A stretch of DNA of 64,000 nucleotides from Sorex araneus (Eukaryota; Chordata; Mammalia; Eulipotyphla; Soricidae): positions 119,940,114-120,004,113 of the forward strand of contig NC_073305.1 of NCBI RefSeq assembly GCF_027595985.1, given 5' to 3'. Every line of letters begins with the position of its first letter. Within the stretch, counting starts at the first letter, position 1. Shown in pieces: positions 1-12,304 of the stretch. The notes beneath the pieces were generated by a model. That model did not search any database. It saw nothing but the letters and a program-made list of their open reading frames with translations, and was not told where the DNA came from. Position numbers and translations under genes: made by a program.

Positions 1-2905
1 TAGGATATTCAACTCTGTTCCATTGGTCTGCAGTTCTATTTCTAGCCCACAATACCATGCTGTTTTAATTACTACTGCTTTCTAGTAGAGTTTGAAGTTG
101 GGGAAGGTGATGCCACCCCATTTCTTTTTCCCAAGGATTGCTTCAGCTATTCGTGAGCATTTATTATTCCATATGAATTTCAGGAGTGTTTTGTCTATTT
201 CTTTGAAAAATGTCATGTGTATCCTGATAGGGACCCCATTAAACTTGTTTAGTGCTTTGGGCAGTATTGCCATTTTGATGTTAATTCTGCCTGTCTATGA
301 GTAGGGTATGTGTCTCCATTTCATAGTGTCCTCTTTTATATCTTGAAGTAGTGTTTTGTATTTTTCTTGTATAAGTCCTTCACCTCTTTGATTAAGCTGA
401 CTCCAAGGTACTTGATTTTCTGAGGTACTATTGTGAATGGGATTTTTTAAATGTCTCTTTCTTGTCTTTCATTATTTGTATATAAGAAAGTCATGGACTT
501 TTGGGTGTTGATTTTGTAGCCTGCCACTTTTATATATTAACCTATTGTTTCTAGGTGCTTTTCTGTAGTGTCTTTAGTGTTTTCTAAGTATAGTATCATA
601 TCACCTGCAAATAGTGATAACTTGACCTCTTCATTTCCTATCTGTATGCGCTTGATATCTTTATCTTGTCTAACTGCTATGGCCAGGACTTCCAGTACTA
701 TATTGAAAAGGAGTGGTGAAAGCGGACAACATTGTCTTGTTCCCGATCGTAGAGGGAAGGCTTTTAGTTTTTCCCCATTGAGAATGATACTTGCCATGGG
801 CTTTTGGTCGATGGCTTTGACTATATTGAGGAAAGGTCCTTTGATGCCCATTTTGCTGAGAGTTTTCATCATAAATGGGTGCTGGATCTTGTCAAATGCT
901 TTCTATGCATCTATTGATATGATCTTATGGTTTTATTATTTCTTTTATTGATATGATGAATTATGTTGATTGACTTGTGAATTTTTAAACCATCCTTGCA
1001 TCCCTGGGATGAATCCTACTTGTTCATGGTGTATGATCTTTTTGATGAGTCATTGGATTCTATTTGCTAATATTTTGTTGAGGATCTTTGCGTCTGTGTT
1101 CATCTGTAATTCTCTTCCTTTGTGTTAGGTATCTCTGTCTGCTTGGGGTATCAGGGTGATATTTGCTTCATAGAAACTGTTTGGAAGTGTTTTTGATACT
1201 TCAATTTCTTAGAAAAGCTGAAAGAGGATTGGGAGTAAGTCCTCTTTAAAGGTTTGAAAGAATTCACTAGTGAGAGCCTGGAGTGATAGCACAGCAGGTA
1301 AAAATTTGCCTTGCACCCAGCCGACCCGAGTTCAATTCCCAGCATCCCATAGGCCTTCCGCCCCCTCCCAACACCGCCAGGAGTAATTCCTGAGTGCATG
1401 AGCCAGGGGTAACCCCTGTACATCAATGGGTGTGTCCCCCCCAAAAAAACCCCCAAAAAAACCAAAAAAAGAGAATTAACTAGTGAATCCATCTGGGCCA
1501 GGACTTTTGTGCTTGAGGAGACTTTTTATTACCATTTCAGTTTCCTTGATGGTGATAGGTCTGATCTGGTATTCCAGGTCTTCTTTATTCAGCCTTGGGA
1601 GGCTATAGTAATCTAGGAATTTATCCATTTCCTCGAGGTTTTCGTGTTTCATGGCATATTCTCAAAGTAATCTCTGAGGATCCTTCGAATTTCTGTAGTT
1701 TCTTTTGTAATGTCCTCCTTTTCATTTCTGATTCAGTTTATTAGGCTTTTCTCTCTCCGTTTTTTTTTTTTTTTTGGTGAGTCTTGCTAGAGGTTTATTG
1801 ATCTTGTTTATTTTCTCAAAGAACTAACTCTTGGTTTCATTGATCTTTCGGATTGGTTTTTGGGTTTCCATCTCGTTAATTTTTACTCTGAGTTTTATTA
1901 TTTCCTTCCTCCTGTTCAGTTTGGACTCCTTTATTTGATCATTCTCCAGGATCTTAAGCTTTGAGGTTAAGTTACTTACGTGGGCTCACTCCTCCTTCAT
2001 GAGGAATGCTTATAGAGCTATAAACTTTCCTCTTAACACAGCTTTTGCTTTGTCCCATAAGTTTTGGCAACTTGTGTCCTCATTTTTGTTCCTTTCCAGG
2101 AATTTTTTGATTTCCTCTTTGATTTCCTTTCTAAGCCACTCATTGTCCAATAGTGAGCTGTTTAATTTCCAGGTGTTTGATTTTGTTTTCTGTTTGTGTG
2201 TGTGACTTATTTCTAAATTCAGTGCATCGTGGTCAAAGAAGGTCATTGATTACAATCTCTATCTTCTTAGCTTTATGGAGGTATGTTTTGTGGCTCAGCT
2301 TGTGGTCTATCTTGGGGAATGTTCCATGCACACTTGAGTGTATTCAGCTTTTTGAGAATGAAGTGTCCTATATATATCTACTAAGTCCCTTTCTTCCATT
2401 TCTTCCCTCAGATGAAGTATGTCCTTGCTAATCTTGAGTCTGGTTGATCTATCAACAGGTAGTAAATGGTGTTGAAGTCTCCCACTAGTATTGTGTTGCT
2501 ATCTATGTCTTTCTTCGAGTCTATGAGTATTTGTTTTAAGTAATTTGCTGGTCCCTCATTAGGTGCATATATATTTAGTATTGTAAGTTCTTCCTGTTGT
2601 ACAGATCTCTTTATCAATAAGAAATGAACTTCACTGACTCTTGTCACATTCTTCAGCCTGAAATCAATGTATTCAGATACTAGGATGGCTACCCCAACTT
2701 TTTTATGGGAGTTGTTTGCCTGTAGGATTGTTTTCCAGCCTTTGACTTTGAGCCTGTGTTTGCTCTGACTGTTGAGATGTGTTTCTTGCAGACAGCAGAA
2801 TGTTGGGTTCAATTTTCTAATCCATCCTGCCACTCTGTAACTTTTAATTGGTGCGTTTAGCCCACTGATGTTGAGAGAGTTTATTGTTATGGGGTTTTGT
2901 CTCAT
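1..2905 (-). pseudogene. L1 ORF2 remnant (endonuclease and reverse transcriptase)
   Basis: Translated minus-strand pieces read as L1 ORF2. The N-terminal part has NISGLNAPIKS, CLQETHL and LVGDFNT, hallmarks of the APE-like endonuclease. The 537-872 piece has [15 protein letters not shown] and then [11 protein letters not shown], where active L1s have FADD; the first catalytic aspartate is replaced by glycine. The 82-273 piece ([26 protein letters not shown]) is the region after the RT. Several frameshifts and stops and the SINE insertion separate the pieces, so no reverse transcriptase can be made. Confidence 0.9.
1274..1472 (+). mobile_element. Class A SINE (tRNA head, poly(A) tail) inside L1
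   Basis: The head carries a pol III A box (tagcacagcag) and a B box (gttcaattc). The body then has the class A signature (cagcatcccatag, gagtaattcctgagtgca, gtaacccctgta) and ends in A-rich sequence. The insertion is flanked by a 14-bp target duplication, gaattcactagtga at 1260-1273 and gaattaactagtga at 1473-1486 (one mismatch). The L1 reads continuously across the site once the SINE is removed. Confidence 0.93.
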
Positions 2906-2946
2906 TTTTCTGCTGAAATTTGTGTATTTGAGGGGCCTGTCTTGTC

Positions 2947-3760
2947 TTAAAGTAGCCCTTTCAGTTGTCCTTGTAACCATGGTTTTGAGTCTATGAAGTT
3001 CCTGAGCTGTTGTTTATCTGTGAAACTGTATGTTGTTCCTTCTGTTGTCAATGAGAGTCTAGCCGGGTAAAGTATTTTTGGTGAGGCATTTATTTCATTG
3101 AGTTTTTTCACTATATCCCACCACTGTTTTCGGGCTGTGAGGGTTTCATCAGACAACTCGGCTGTGAATCATTTAAGGTTGCTCCTTTATAGGAAATCTT
3201 TCTTTGATCTTGCTGCTTTCAGGATTTTGTTTCTATATAATGTTTCGGTCATTTTGGTCAGGATGTGTCTTGGGGTATTTTTATTTGGTTTTTTTTCTAT
3301 TTGGTACCCTTCAGGCCTCCTGAATGTGGTCACCTGTTTTCTTAATCTCTGGGAACATTGTAGCAATGATGTCTTTGACAGTTTCTTCTTCATCATGGTT
3401 TTCTTCCTGTCCTTCTGGTATGCCAATAATTCTTATATTATTCCTCTTGGCTTCATCATGATCTTCTCGTGGCATCTATTCCCGGGTTGTCAGTCTCTTT
3501 TTCCATTTTCCGTTCTTTTCTAGAGAGTCTCTGGACTTCATCCTTGAGCTCACTGATTCTGTCCTCAGCAGCTGTTACTCTGCTGCTGAGGCTTTCCACT
3601 GAGTTTTTTAATTCGCCTACCAGGTCTGACATTTCTGTTTTTAATTTTGTTTGCATTTCTCCCTTCATATCCTCTTGTATTTTATTGGCATTGCTTTCCA
3701 TTGTTTCTTTTAGCTCTCTAGGCATCCTCAGTAACTCCCTCTAAATTCTTTGACAGAGAG
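2947..3760 (-). pseudogene. L1 ORF1 remnant
   Basis: Minus-strand fragments read as L1 ORF1, the RNA-binding trimeric protein. An N-terminal half (3456-3725) is rich in heptads (LKNSVESLSSRVTAAEDRIS) and would form the coiled coil. The C-terminal fragments contain PRHILTKM and ILYPARLSL, typical of the RRM and C-terminal domains. The reading frame shifts between 3187 and 3456 and again near 3156, so the protein is broken. Confidence 0.85.
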
Positions 3761-4230
3761 GTTATCTAACACTTCATTACTGTTGGGTTCTTCTGGGCTA
3801 GCCTCTTTAGTAAATAAGCTTAATGGGGTTCTGCATTGCTTTACCATTGCTACTGATGTGGTTTAACCCTTCACACTCACTGTTACTATTCTGCTCAAGA
3901 TGCAGTATTAATTGAAGTGGGCTTAATGAGTTATTGGCTAATGTGTTTCTGGTGTTTAAGCTGTCCTAGTGAAAGTTCCAACTAAGAGGGTAACTTATGG
4001 TTCTTATAGGATATGGAGGGGGAAGAATAACTCGTGGCCGCATTAGCGGCCATGGCTCCAGGAAGGAGCCCTGACAAGGGCTGATACCTGGATGGGATTA
4101 GCAGAGAGTGCACGGAATGTTGCAGCTTAGGGGTGCGCGCATGGTGTGCCTCAATTCCCGTCCCCTGAGATCAAGAATGAGAACCTGCCGCCCTGGGGTC
4201 TGGTTAGAATAACAGTTCCCGGAAGGAGGC

Positions 4231-4490
4231 ATGTTTGTAATTCTTAACTATGGAAAAAGCAATTAGTAAAAAAGGCAGAATCTTTATCAATTGATTAATT
4301 AATTTGTTCTGGACATCAGTCTAAGTCCTCACACATGCAAAGAATGCACTCTCTGACTGAGCCTTATCAATGGCTAAAGGTAGCAGCTGTAGATTTAAGT
4401 TAAAGAAAGTAATTTTAAATTTAATCTTCATATTCTTGAAACTTATTTGATTGTATGAGTTCATCATGCAGTTATTATTATTATTTTGTA
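4231..4490. other. Intergenic spacer, nothing recognised
   Basis: AT-rich sequence between the L1 and the next SINE. No coding, RNA or repeat signature was seen. Confidence 0.5.
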
Positions 4491-4492
4491 GT

Positions 4493-4748
4493 GGACTGGA
4501 GAGATGGCACAGTGGGTAGGGCATTTGCCTTGTGCGTGGTCGACCTAGGTTTGATTCCTCTGTTCCTCTTGGAGAGCTTCGCAAGCTCCCGAGAGCATCC
4601 CGCCTGCATGGCAGAGCCTGACAAGCTACCCGTGACATATTTGATATGCCAAAAACAGTAACAACAAGTCTCATAATGGAGATGTTACTGGCGCCTGCTC
4701 AAGAAAATTGATGAACAATGGGACGACAGTGCTAGTGTTACAGTGCTT
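4493..4748 (+). mobile_element. Class B SINE (tRNA head, RTE-like tail)
   Basis: The tRNA-like head (ggcacagtgggtagggcat, B box gtttgattcc) is followed by the class B body (gagcctgacaagctac, atgccaaaaacagtaac) and the tail atggagatgttactggcgcc, ending in gacagtgctagtgttacagtgct. There is no poly(A). The tail matches the end of the RTE-like frame at 54084-54140. Confidence 0.9.
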
Positions 4749-4749
4749 T

Positions 4750-5580
4750 TAAAGTAAGACAAATATACTCCCTCTGACAGATAAGAGAACTGAATTTTAC
4801 AAAGGTTTTTGCTATTGCAAATGACTTAATAAATGGTGAAACCAATATAATCTACATTTGAGAGGTTTTAATTCTTGGAGCTTTTAACTTTTTTTTACTT
4901 TGGTGAGTAATTATTTTTTGTTAGATTGTTATTGAGTAATGCGTTAGTTATAACTTTGTAATGAACTTGGACTATAAAGTGAAAGATGTATTTTGGTTAA
5001 ACCTGAAATACATTTATGTAGTTTCTATAGCACCTGCACACTTGATTGTTTAGTCAGAATATTGACTGTGTCCTTATCATTTATAAAATACCTTTATCCA
5101 CCTATGTGCCTTGTTGGTTCAACATACAACAAGGGAGAGCGATTGTAATAACTCATGCAATAATTGAGTCCATGCCCATGACTCCTGCATAAAGGAATTT
5201 TTCACTATAGAAAAAAAACAAATTGCTATATGGAAAGGAAAGAAAGTAAGAAACATCAAGATGTATTTACTTCAAAAATATCAAAATGTTTATCATTAAG
5301 TCCATCTCTTAGATAGCAAGTATATAAAACCTTTCTGTCCTTTATCCCAAAATCATTGACCAGGAAAGCAACAGGATCTGTTGTTGGTGTTGGGAACTGA
5401 AAATATATGTGGAGTGAGTACTGTGGAAGCATATGTTTGGCATATTTAATTACTATGGCATACATAAATAATAAAATATGCCATATCTTTACAATAATTA
5501 AGTAAAAGTTACAGTTAAATATTATATAGTGATATTGCCTTGTGTTAGGCAATACAAATTCCTTGAAAAAATCAAATATA
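4750..5580. other. Intergenic AT-rich DNA
   Basis: No coding or repeat signature recognised; the short open frames look random. Confidence 0.5.
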
Positions 5581-5815
5581 TGGCCAGAGAGATGTTATGA
5601 CATTTGAAACATTTGCTTTGCATTCTGTCTATCTGGTTTGATCGCTAGGACGCCTTATAGTTCCCAGAGCCCTTCAGCGTGACCCTGAGGGCAAAGCCAG
5701 GTGTAAGCCCAGAACACTGAAAGCCAGGTGTAAGCCAGGTGTAAACCCAGAACACTGAAAGCCAGGTGTAAGCCAGGTGTAAGCCCAGAACACTGAAAGT
5801 TGCGCCCTCAAAATG
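5581..5815 (+). mobile_element. Class A SINE with internal tandem triplication
   Basis: A diverged class A copy (head ggccagagagatgttatgac, B box gtttgatcgc). Its body unit aagccaggtgtaagcccaga, with cactgaaag after it, is repeated three times between about 5695 and 5800, with small changes between repeats. The A-rich tail follows at about 5817-5838. Confidence 0.75.
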
Positions 5816-5839
5816 AAACAAAAAAAAGGAAAAAAGGAG

Positions 5840-8600
5840 GTACAAGTTTTGGAAAATGCATAAAATACTTAATCTAACTGTTAGGAAATGTATGGGGAAA
5901 AGTGTACTTCATTCTGAGATGAACTAAATTCCGACTTTGACTGCATAGATCTTTTCTTTCTTTGTGCACTACAGTTTGAAATCACATATACAACCCACTT
6001 CAGTAGGCATAAAGTATTTTCTTTGGGGAGGCTGGAGTTCTCACCTCTCTCTGTTCTGTTTCATAATTATGTAATAAACTTTTATTTTATTAAAATATGG
6101 AAGAGATATTATGGGAGAGAGGTCATATTTTAACTACTCAGAATAATACTTTGGGATAATATTATAATTATGTATATGTAGCCTAATTAAAGAGTTTCTG
6201 ATTGGTTAGCTGAATATAAATATAAATATAAATTTTTACAATTAGAAATTAAGATATGAACCTAAATTGCTGATGCCAGTTAGATGATATATTCATATAA
6301 GGCATGATATAATTGTGCCATAATTGTGGTAGTTTAGTCTTAAAAATTTGGGTGGGGATATGCTTCTTCCAGTTGAATGAAGAAACTATGAATAAGTAAG
6401 AATGTGAGAATGAGGATCTGTGAAGACAATGTTACAGAGAAAAGAGGTTTCGGTAGGAATACAGTGGTTAAGAGGCTCAATTATGCAGAAAGGTCTTCAT
6501 GCATTAGGTTAGGATGTATCACTAGAAAATCAGAGTTACAAGATTAAAGGTCATGTGACTCAATCATTCAGAATAAATCTATTAAGAATTTGCAAACTAC
6601 TAGTCATGGTTCAGGATTTTAAATGTGAGTTTTACAAAACAATTCTGTTTTCTTTATGGGAAACCACATAGCTGATGAAAAAGGAACAGTGTACAGTAAA
6701 ATCAGATATTTTATGATTTCTTTTGTTAAAAATATAAATAAATTCATACAAAAACAATGCCCAATTCCCCAAAAGAGGCAATTACAAATGAAGTATAAAA
6801 TTATTTTTGGATGTAAAGACCAGTGAACCATCATCTATAGTTTTCTACAATAATTCCGAATGCATGTTTATAAACAAAATGAACTTTTTTGTTTCATAGT
6901 TACTAGAAGTATATTTAAATTGAATGAAAGTAGATTAAATAAAAATATATTATAATATAAATCATAAATTTAAGGGGAATTATATGTTTCTCAAATTTAT
7001 TTTTTTTTCAATATTTGTTTTAAAGATGATCATATGATACTGTTTTGAAGTATCTGAGGCATTTTAACCATTTTAATATGCCATGACTCAGTAGGTATTT
7101 TAAAGAATAAAATATGTTTACTTGCTACCCCCAGAAAGCTTTTAAGGCTAAGGGAAAGGGGAAGAATTTTGTATGCCACAGACATAATTAGTTTAGTACA
7201 ATAGGTATTTGTCAAAAAACATTGCTGCTATGCCGTAATAAGCTGAGTAAAATTTCTCTGATTTGTGAGAAGCCATTTAAGTATTTTAAACCAAGGGGAA
7301 AAAGACAATTATATATGTATTAGAGACACTGCCCTGAAAGTCATAATTTAAGAAAAAATTAGAAAACAGGTTGGAGGATGCAACATTAGTCTAAGTGAGA
7401 TATGATGAAAACCTAATTCAGAGTAGGATGACTGTGAGCAGGATGGTAGAATTCTGATATTTTTAATATTTAATTTAATATTTAATAAAATCAGGATATT
7501 ATTAATAGTTATTTATTATTAGATAAGTGAAGTTTGATTCCTGGATTCACTGATTGAGTGAACTGGTTGATGATGTTTAAAACAAACAAACACAATGGGA
7601 AAGCATCAGGAAAACATTTGGGCCCCCAAATACATTTTATACTTTAAAATTAATTTTTGAATAAGTTCAGAATCCATTGTTGTATATTCACAGTAAACTA
7701 TAAATAGATGGGTAGAAGAATGAAGAAAAAAAATAGTTCCAAGAGAAACAATGAGTTAACATATACTGACCACTTGATGTTGAAATAGGTACTTTCCAAG
7801 AACTTATTTGCCAAATATAACAGCCCTGCAGTGGGAACTGTTTCTTCCCATTTTTCAGGTTAGATAGGAGTAGGAAGAAGGATAGACATAGTTGCAATAA
7901 TCCTCCCTGTTGCCTGCAGTAATAAGAATTAGTCCTACAAGAGTTACTTTTAAAGTTTCTGGATTCACCATCACACTTATTTCCTCTTCTGGCTGTCAGG
8001 GGCAAGTTGACTTACCACAAAAGTCTGTTTTTCTGTAATTTTCACTTAGAGATAATTTTTAATATTCTTTTGTGTCTGAGAGCTAAAGTGAGGGAACTTT
8101 TTATGATATAAAAAATAAATATTCTTTTTCCTTATCTAGGCCAAACTTAAAACAGTTCTAATTACATCTTTAGGTATTTGAGCAGATTCCAGCTTCTTCA
8201 AAATCTATTCCCACAAACTTTCTCCTCAGCAAACAAGACACTGGTAAGTAGCCTTGCATTGCTTGTCCCATCAAGTACAATTTCTTCTACTTGATTTAAA
8301 GTGCTTCTTTTCTTTTGCTCTGTTATTTACCACCAGGGATACCACCTGCATTTGGGAGACATTGCTATTTACTGTATTCTGGTCTTGTTCGCTAATGAGC
8401 ATCTTCCACCTTCCTTTCTCACAGGTCTGTCTCCTCTCTGTGCTTCTCAGCTAAATCCCTAGGCACATCCAAGCTGCCCTGGCCTATCACAGAGGCATCC
8501 ATCCGTGTTCTGAAATTAGTTTTCTCCCTCAGCACCCATTTCAATACCACCTCTGCTGCACCGTGTTCATCCTTCATAGCACCTGATCCACGCTACCTTT
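5840..8600. other. Intergenic AT-rich DNA
   Basis: About 2.8 kb without a gene. I see only AT-rich sequence with short random frames. The more GC-rich part at about 8240-8590 could be a very old repeat (L2-like), but I cannot support a family. Confidence 0.45.
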
Positions 8601-8629
8601 TAAGAAAAAAAAAAAACAATTTGAATTAA

Positions 8630-8950
8630 TTTGCACTTCAAGGATTCTAAAATATTTATAGAGTGTCTACTGAGTGCCAGAAAGAGCAAAATCCCATAGG
8701 ACGTAAAACAAAGATTTCCATTTGGCTTTTGCCCTCCAAGAGCACTTGCTCTACTGGGAGAGAGACACACGCAAATAATGTGACAGAACTCAGTAGGATA
8801 ATCACCACACCAGCAGCCTAACAAACTACAAAAGAGAAATCTGACTCTCAAAAGTGTCAGTGAAGACTTGGAAAAAAAGACTTGGAAAAAAACAACTTTT
8901 GAGTTGTGCCTGGAAGAGAGGGATTTCTCTGATACCAAAAATTGAGGATC
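8630..8950 (+). repeat. Ancient mammalian interspersed repeat, family not named
   Basis: The order of motifs is typical of a common ancient mammalian repeat: atttatagagtgtctactga, gtgccagaaagagc, ccctccaagagcacttgctc, gggagagagacacac, then cttttgagttgtgcctgga. This recognition is from memory of repeat consensus style; a masker run would name the family. Confidence 0.35.
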
Positions 8951-8994
8951 AGAGAGAGCTATACTCAGTTACAGCACTTATCTATTTTACCCCT

Positions 8995-9118
8995 GACATG
9001 CGATCATCTCCTAGCACCACCTGTGGCATCACTGAGTACCACCAGGACTGATTCCTGAGCACAGAACTAGCAGTCAGCCCAGAGTACTACTGGGTGTTCT
9101 CCCCTTCATACCCCTGCC
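8995..9118 (+). repeat. Degenerate class A SINE fragment
   Basis: Motifs agcaccacctgtggcatc, gattcctgagcacagaacta and actgggtgttc fit the class A body. The head is not recognisable. Confidence 0.5.
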
Positions 9119-9119
9119 A

Positions 9120-10000
9120 ATTTAAAACTATAGAAGGGAAAAGAAATTGAAAATGGCAGGGAAAGTTATGGAAGCCGAGAAGCTAATTCTAGTGAGCTCA
9201 TTCCTCAAATAAAAACTGACTCCTTTTTAAATTATCAATGCCATATTTGCTTTCTTAAACTTCATTTCTGCTGTACCCTTTTCTAGCTAAAACCATCAAT
9301 TGCCTCACTCAAGATACTTAGTTTCTCTTAAGGGACTTTTCAGATTTTCCTTAAGTATACAGTTGTGTAATAAATAATAAAATATTACGTATTTCTTTCC
9401 ACAGTGTGAGGGTGAGTATTATTTGGTTTTGCAGGTCTTATTTGTAAATGGACCAATGTACTTTGAGTTTTCCTTGTTCAGCTAGTTCCCCACTATGCCT
9501 AACCTAAGAGGTACTAATTTATGGAAAGCAGAGTCATCAGTGAGGTCATCAGAGGAGTCTAAATCCTAACTCATGGCCCCTTCCCAGTAATGCTAGATAG
9601 GTTTGGTTACTGAGTTCTTGTCGCTTCTGCTACTTTGGATTCTGGTGGAACATTTAGAGTTTGGTTATCAACTAGCATCTGAGTGAAATTTTGGAATTAG
9701 AATTAACACAAGAGATGGTGGATGTGTTTCCCAACAGATAGAATCAACCCTGCGAACACCAAGGCTAAAGAAATGTGTCTGCTTTCCAGCTCATATTCTA
9801 TCTGGTTTTCAATGGCAACAGTATATACCTAGCAAACTGACAAAGAACTATTTGGATGAACTAATAAACTATTTTATTAGTTTAAAATAGACTGCGTGAT
9901 ATGCGTCAACATTATATCACTTTTAAGAAGTATTCTTTTTGTCTCATTTCTGAATTATAAACTTCAACATAGGTATGGCATATGATTTGTAGGAACTCTG
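9120..10000. other. Intergenic, nothing recognised
   Basis: AT-rich sequence; no feature supported. Confidence 0.45.
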
Positions 10001-10003
10001 GTT

Positions 10004-10233
10004 CTGTATCACTGTCACTGTCATTCCATTGCTCATCAATTTGTTTAAGCAGCACCAGTAAGGTCTCTATTGTGAGACTTGTTACTGTTTTGGGCATATC
10101 AAATATTCCACGGGTAGCTTGCCAGGCTCTGCTGTTCAGGTGGGATACTCTTGGTAGCTCAGCTGGCTCTCTGAGAGGGTGAAGGAATCAAAACCGGGTC
10201 GGCCTTGTGCAAGGCAAATGCCATCCCGCTGTA
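10004..10233 (-). mobile_element. Class B SINE, minus orientation
   Basis: On the minus strand it shows the head (gcaaggc), B box, the body atgcccaaaacagtaacaag and the tail, ending in repeated gacagtga units. There is no poly(T) on the left, so the RTE-type end is kept. Confidence 0.85.
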
Positions 10234-10560
10234 TATGAAGTATAAATTTCTCTTACTTGATTTTCTAAGTTTGTTTTCCAGTCATTCACTTTATTTGGTT
10301 TTAGATATATAGTGGAATGGTGAGACTTGAGAAGCATTCTTATCTCTTACTAAACTGGAATTGCATTTACTTAAAATAAATGCATCTGTTTTTTTCTTCT
10401 CGGTGTTGTTCATGAAACACCACTAATAAAAAATATTGATCATTCTCAAGTTATATAAAAAGTCAACATATATAATCAATGAAGGATCATGGATATCAAA
10501 AGGAAACAGGGATTATCTTCACAGTAAAAACCTGGTAAAATATTTGAGATAATACAATAT

Positions 10561-10598
10561 ATATATGTATGTATATATATATATATACATACATATAT
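10561..10598. repeat. 38-bp perfect AT palindrome
   Basis: Alternating purine-pyrimidine sequence (atatatgtatgtatat and its mirror) that equals its own reverse complement over 38 bp. It lies directly before a 5'-truncated class B SINE. Confidence 0.85.
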
Positions 10599-10601
10599 TA
10601 T

Positions 10602-10806
10602 AGGTGTCAACCCAGGTTCGATTTCTTTGTCCCTCTTGGAGAGTCCGGCAAGCTAACGAGAGTATCCCGCCCACAACACAGAGCCTGGGAAGCTAGACGT
10701 GGTGTATTTGATATGCCCCAAACAGTAACAAATCTCACAATGGAGACATTACTGGTGCCTGCTCGAGCAAATCGATGAACAATGGGATGACAGTGGCAGT
10801 GATAGG
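10602..10806 (+). mobile_element. Class B SINE, 5'-truncated
   Basis: Starts just before the B box (gttcgattt) and then carries the full class B body and tail (gagcctgggaagctag, aatggagacattactggtgc, gacagtggcagtga). The A box is missing. Confidence 0.85.
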
Positions 10807-10809
10807 TTA

Positions 10810-12260
10810 TAACCAAAGTATATAATCTCCTTGACACTGTCTGCAAATCATCCAAAAATCTCCACTACAGTTACATGCCTACAAAACTAGTTCCCTTCCA
10901 TGCCCACACAACACTAGACTAGAGCTATTTATTCTTATTTACCGAACTTTATGCAATAGATCCAATTAAATTAGATCAATTAATTACATTTATTTTAACC
11001 TCAAGGTCAATCAGGAGAGGTCTTTTATTGTTTAATTATAGATTTAATTACATTCAATCACTGAACTTGAAAAAAAATCCTTCTACAGCACTTCACTCTA
11101 ATGAGCTTCACAGAAACATTGCCATTGAAATATTTTATTCTCCTGTTTGTATTCTTAAAGCTATGCTGAAATGTATTTGACAGAGAAGAGAGCAGCTGGC
11201 ATGGAGCCATTGAAGGGACTCTGACACAAAGCAAAGAGGACACTTTCCTTCAGAGCAAACTGAAAGTTTACCAGTCCTTTTATCATTTGTGCCAATACTA
11301 ATTTTTAGCATTTAGGAATACTATCACCTTTCATGTTGTCTTTCATCAATTTTTAAAAACTCCGAGTTTTCTTTGTAGCTAACAATATAAGACAGTAGCT
11401 ATAAATGGGGATAAAATTATTTTAACTAAAAATAGTTACTGGTGGTGACCATATATATTTAAAAACTAATTATTGATATAACATTGTTGGCTCTATTATC
11501 TTGGTGGAAAGTGTGTTGTTAGGATAGTGTTTTGGGACCCCCTAATACATCTAGTATCTTTTCAGCTCATTTGAGTTCCCCTTAGCATCACAGGAAATAA
11601 AATTGTGTGGATGTATCAATAGCTCATTTGTTGCTTTCCCTATTCCCATCTGTGCCTTATATCTTTGGCCTCCATATTTCTTATGCATTTTCATTAGGGA
11701 TGTTTGGGAAAAAGCCAAAATTTTAAAATTGTGTTTGAATTTCAGTTCAGGCTAGCCTGAGATTCAGCATCACAGTGTGATAACCAGAGATAGCACCTAT
11801 TCTAACAATTGCAAATTTCATTGTCTTAAACATTTTTTTTGTCAGGTTTGTAGACCTTAGTATGAGTATCTGCAGAATAGGTAGTGCATAGTTTTCTTCA
11901 GTTTAGGTACAATTGGCATCATCAAGAGTCAATCTGATGTAAAATCCAGTTAGGAAACCAGATTTTCACTCTTCTTATTTTCTTTTCACTCCATGATAGT
12001 GTTCAACAACATATAAAATGCAAAAATCTTTCTAATATGCCCTATTATATCACATGTTTAAAATATTTCAGACTGTTCACTGAAAATATATTTCCTTTCT
12101 CATGAAATATTCTTGTTAGTACCATGTGGGTTAAAAATGAGTTGAAAATGATTTTATAATACTTGATAGGATAGCTCTTTGAATACATATTTATTAACTT
12201 GTAATAGAGTGGAATTAAGTCAGTGTGTAATAGGACGAGGTGAAGCCAGGCATTTTTTTA
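10810..12260. other. Intergenic DNA downstream of EPHA7
   Basis: AT-rich sequence between the last SINE and the probable EPHA7 polyadenylation region. No gene or repeat recognised. Confidence 0.4.
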
Positions 12261-12298
12261 GAATTTTGACTAACCCAACAAAATATTTCAATGAAATC

Positions 12299-12304
12299 TT
12301 TATT
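12299..12304 (-). terminator. Candidate EPHA7 polyadenylation signal
   Basis: AATAAA on the minus strand with a GT-rich element about 25-40 nt downstream. Another candidate lies at 12413-12418. Transcript ends are needed to choose. Confidence 0.35.

Larger units (their letters stand above)
1..4230 (-). mobile_element. L1 LINE, near-complete 5' side, cut by window edge
   Basis: Minus-strand L1 retrotransposon. Right to left it shows a GC-richer 5' UTR (about 3770-4230), ORF1 with a coiled coil and C-terminal domain (2947-3760), then ORF2 with endonuclease (about 2400-2905) and reverse transcriptase (about 540-1100). The 3' end lies beyond the left edge. Frames are broken into fragments, so it is not coding-competent. 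A class A SINE has inserted at 1274-1472 and duplicated its target. Retention of the 5' UTR means it was probably a full-length insertion; the target duplication cannot be checked because the 3' end is missing. Confidence 0.93.
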
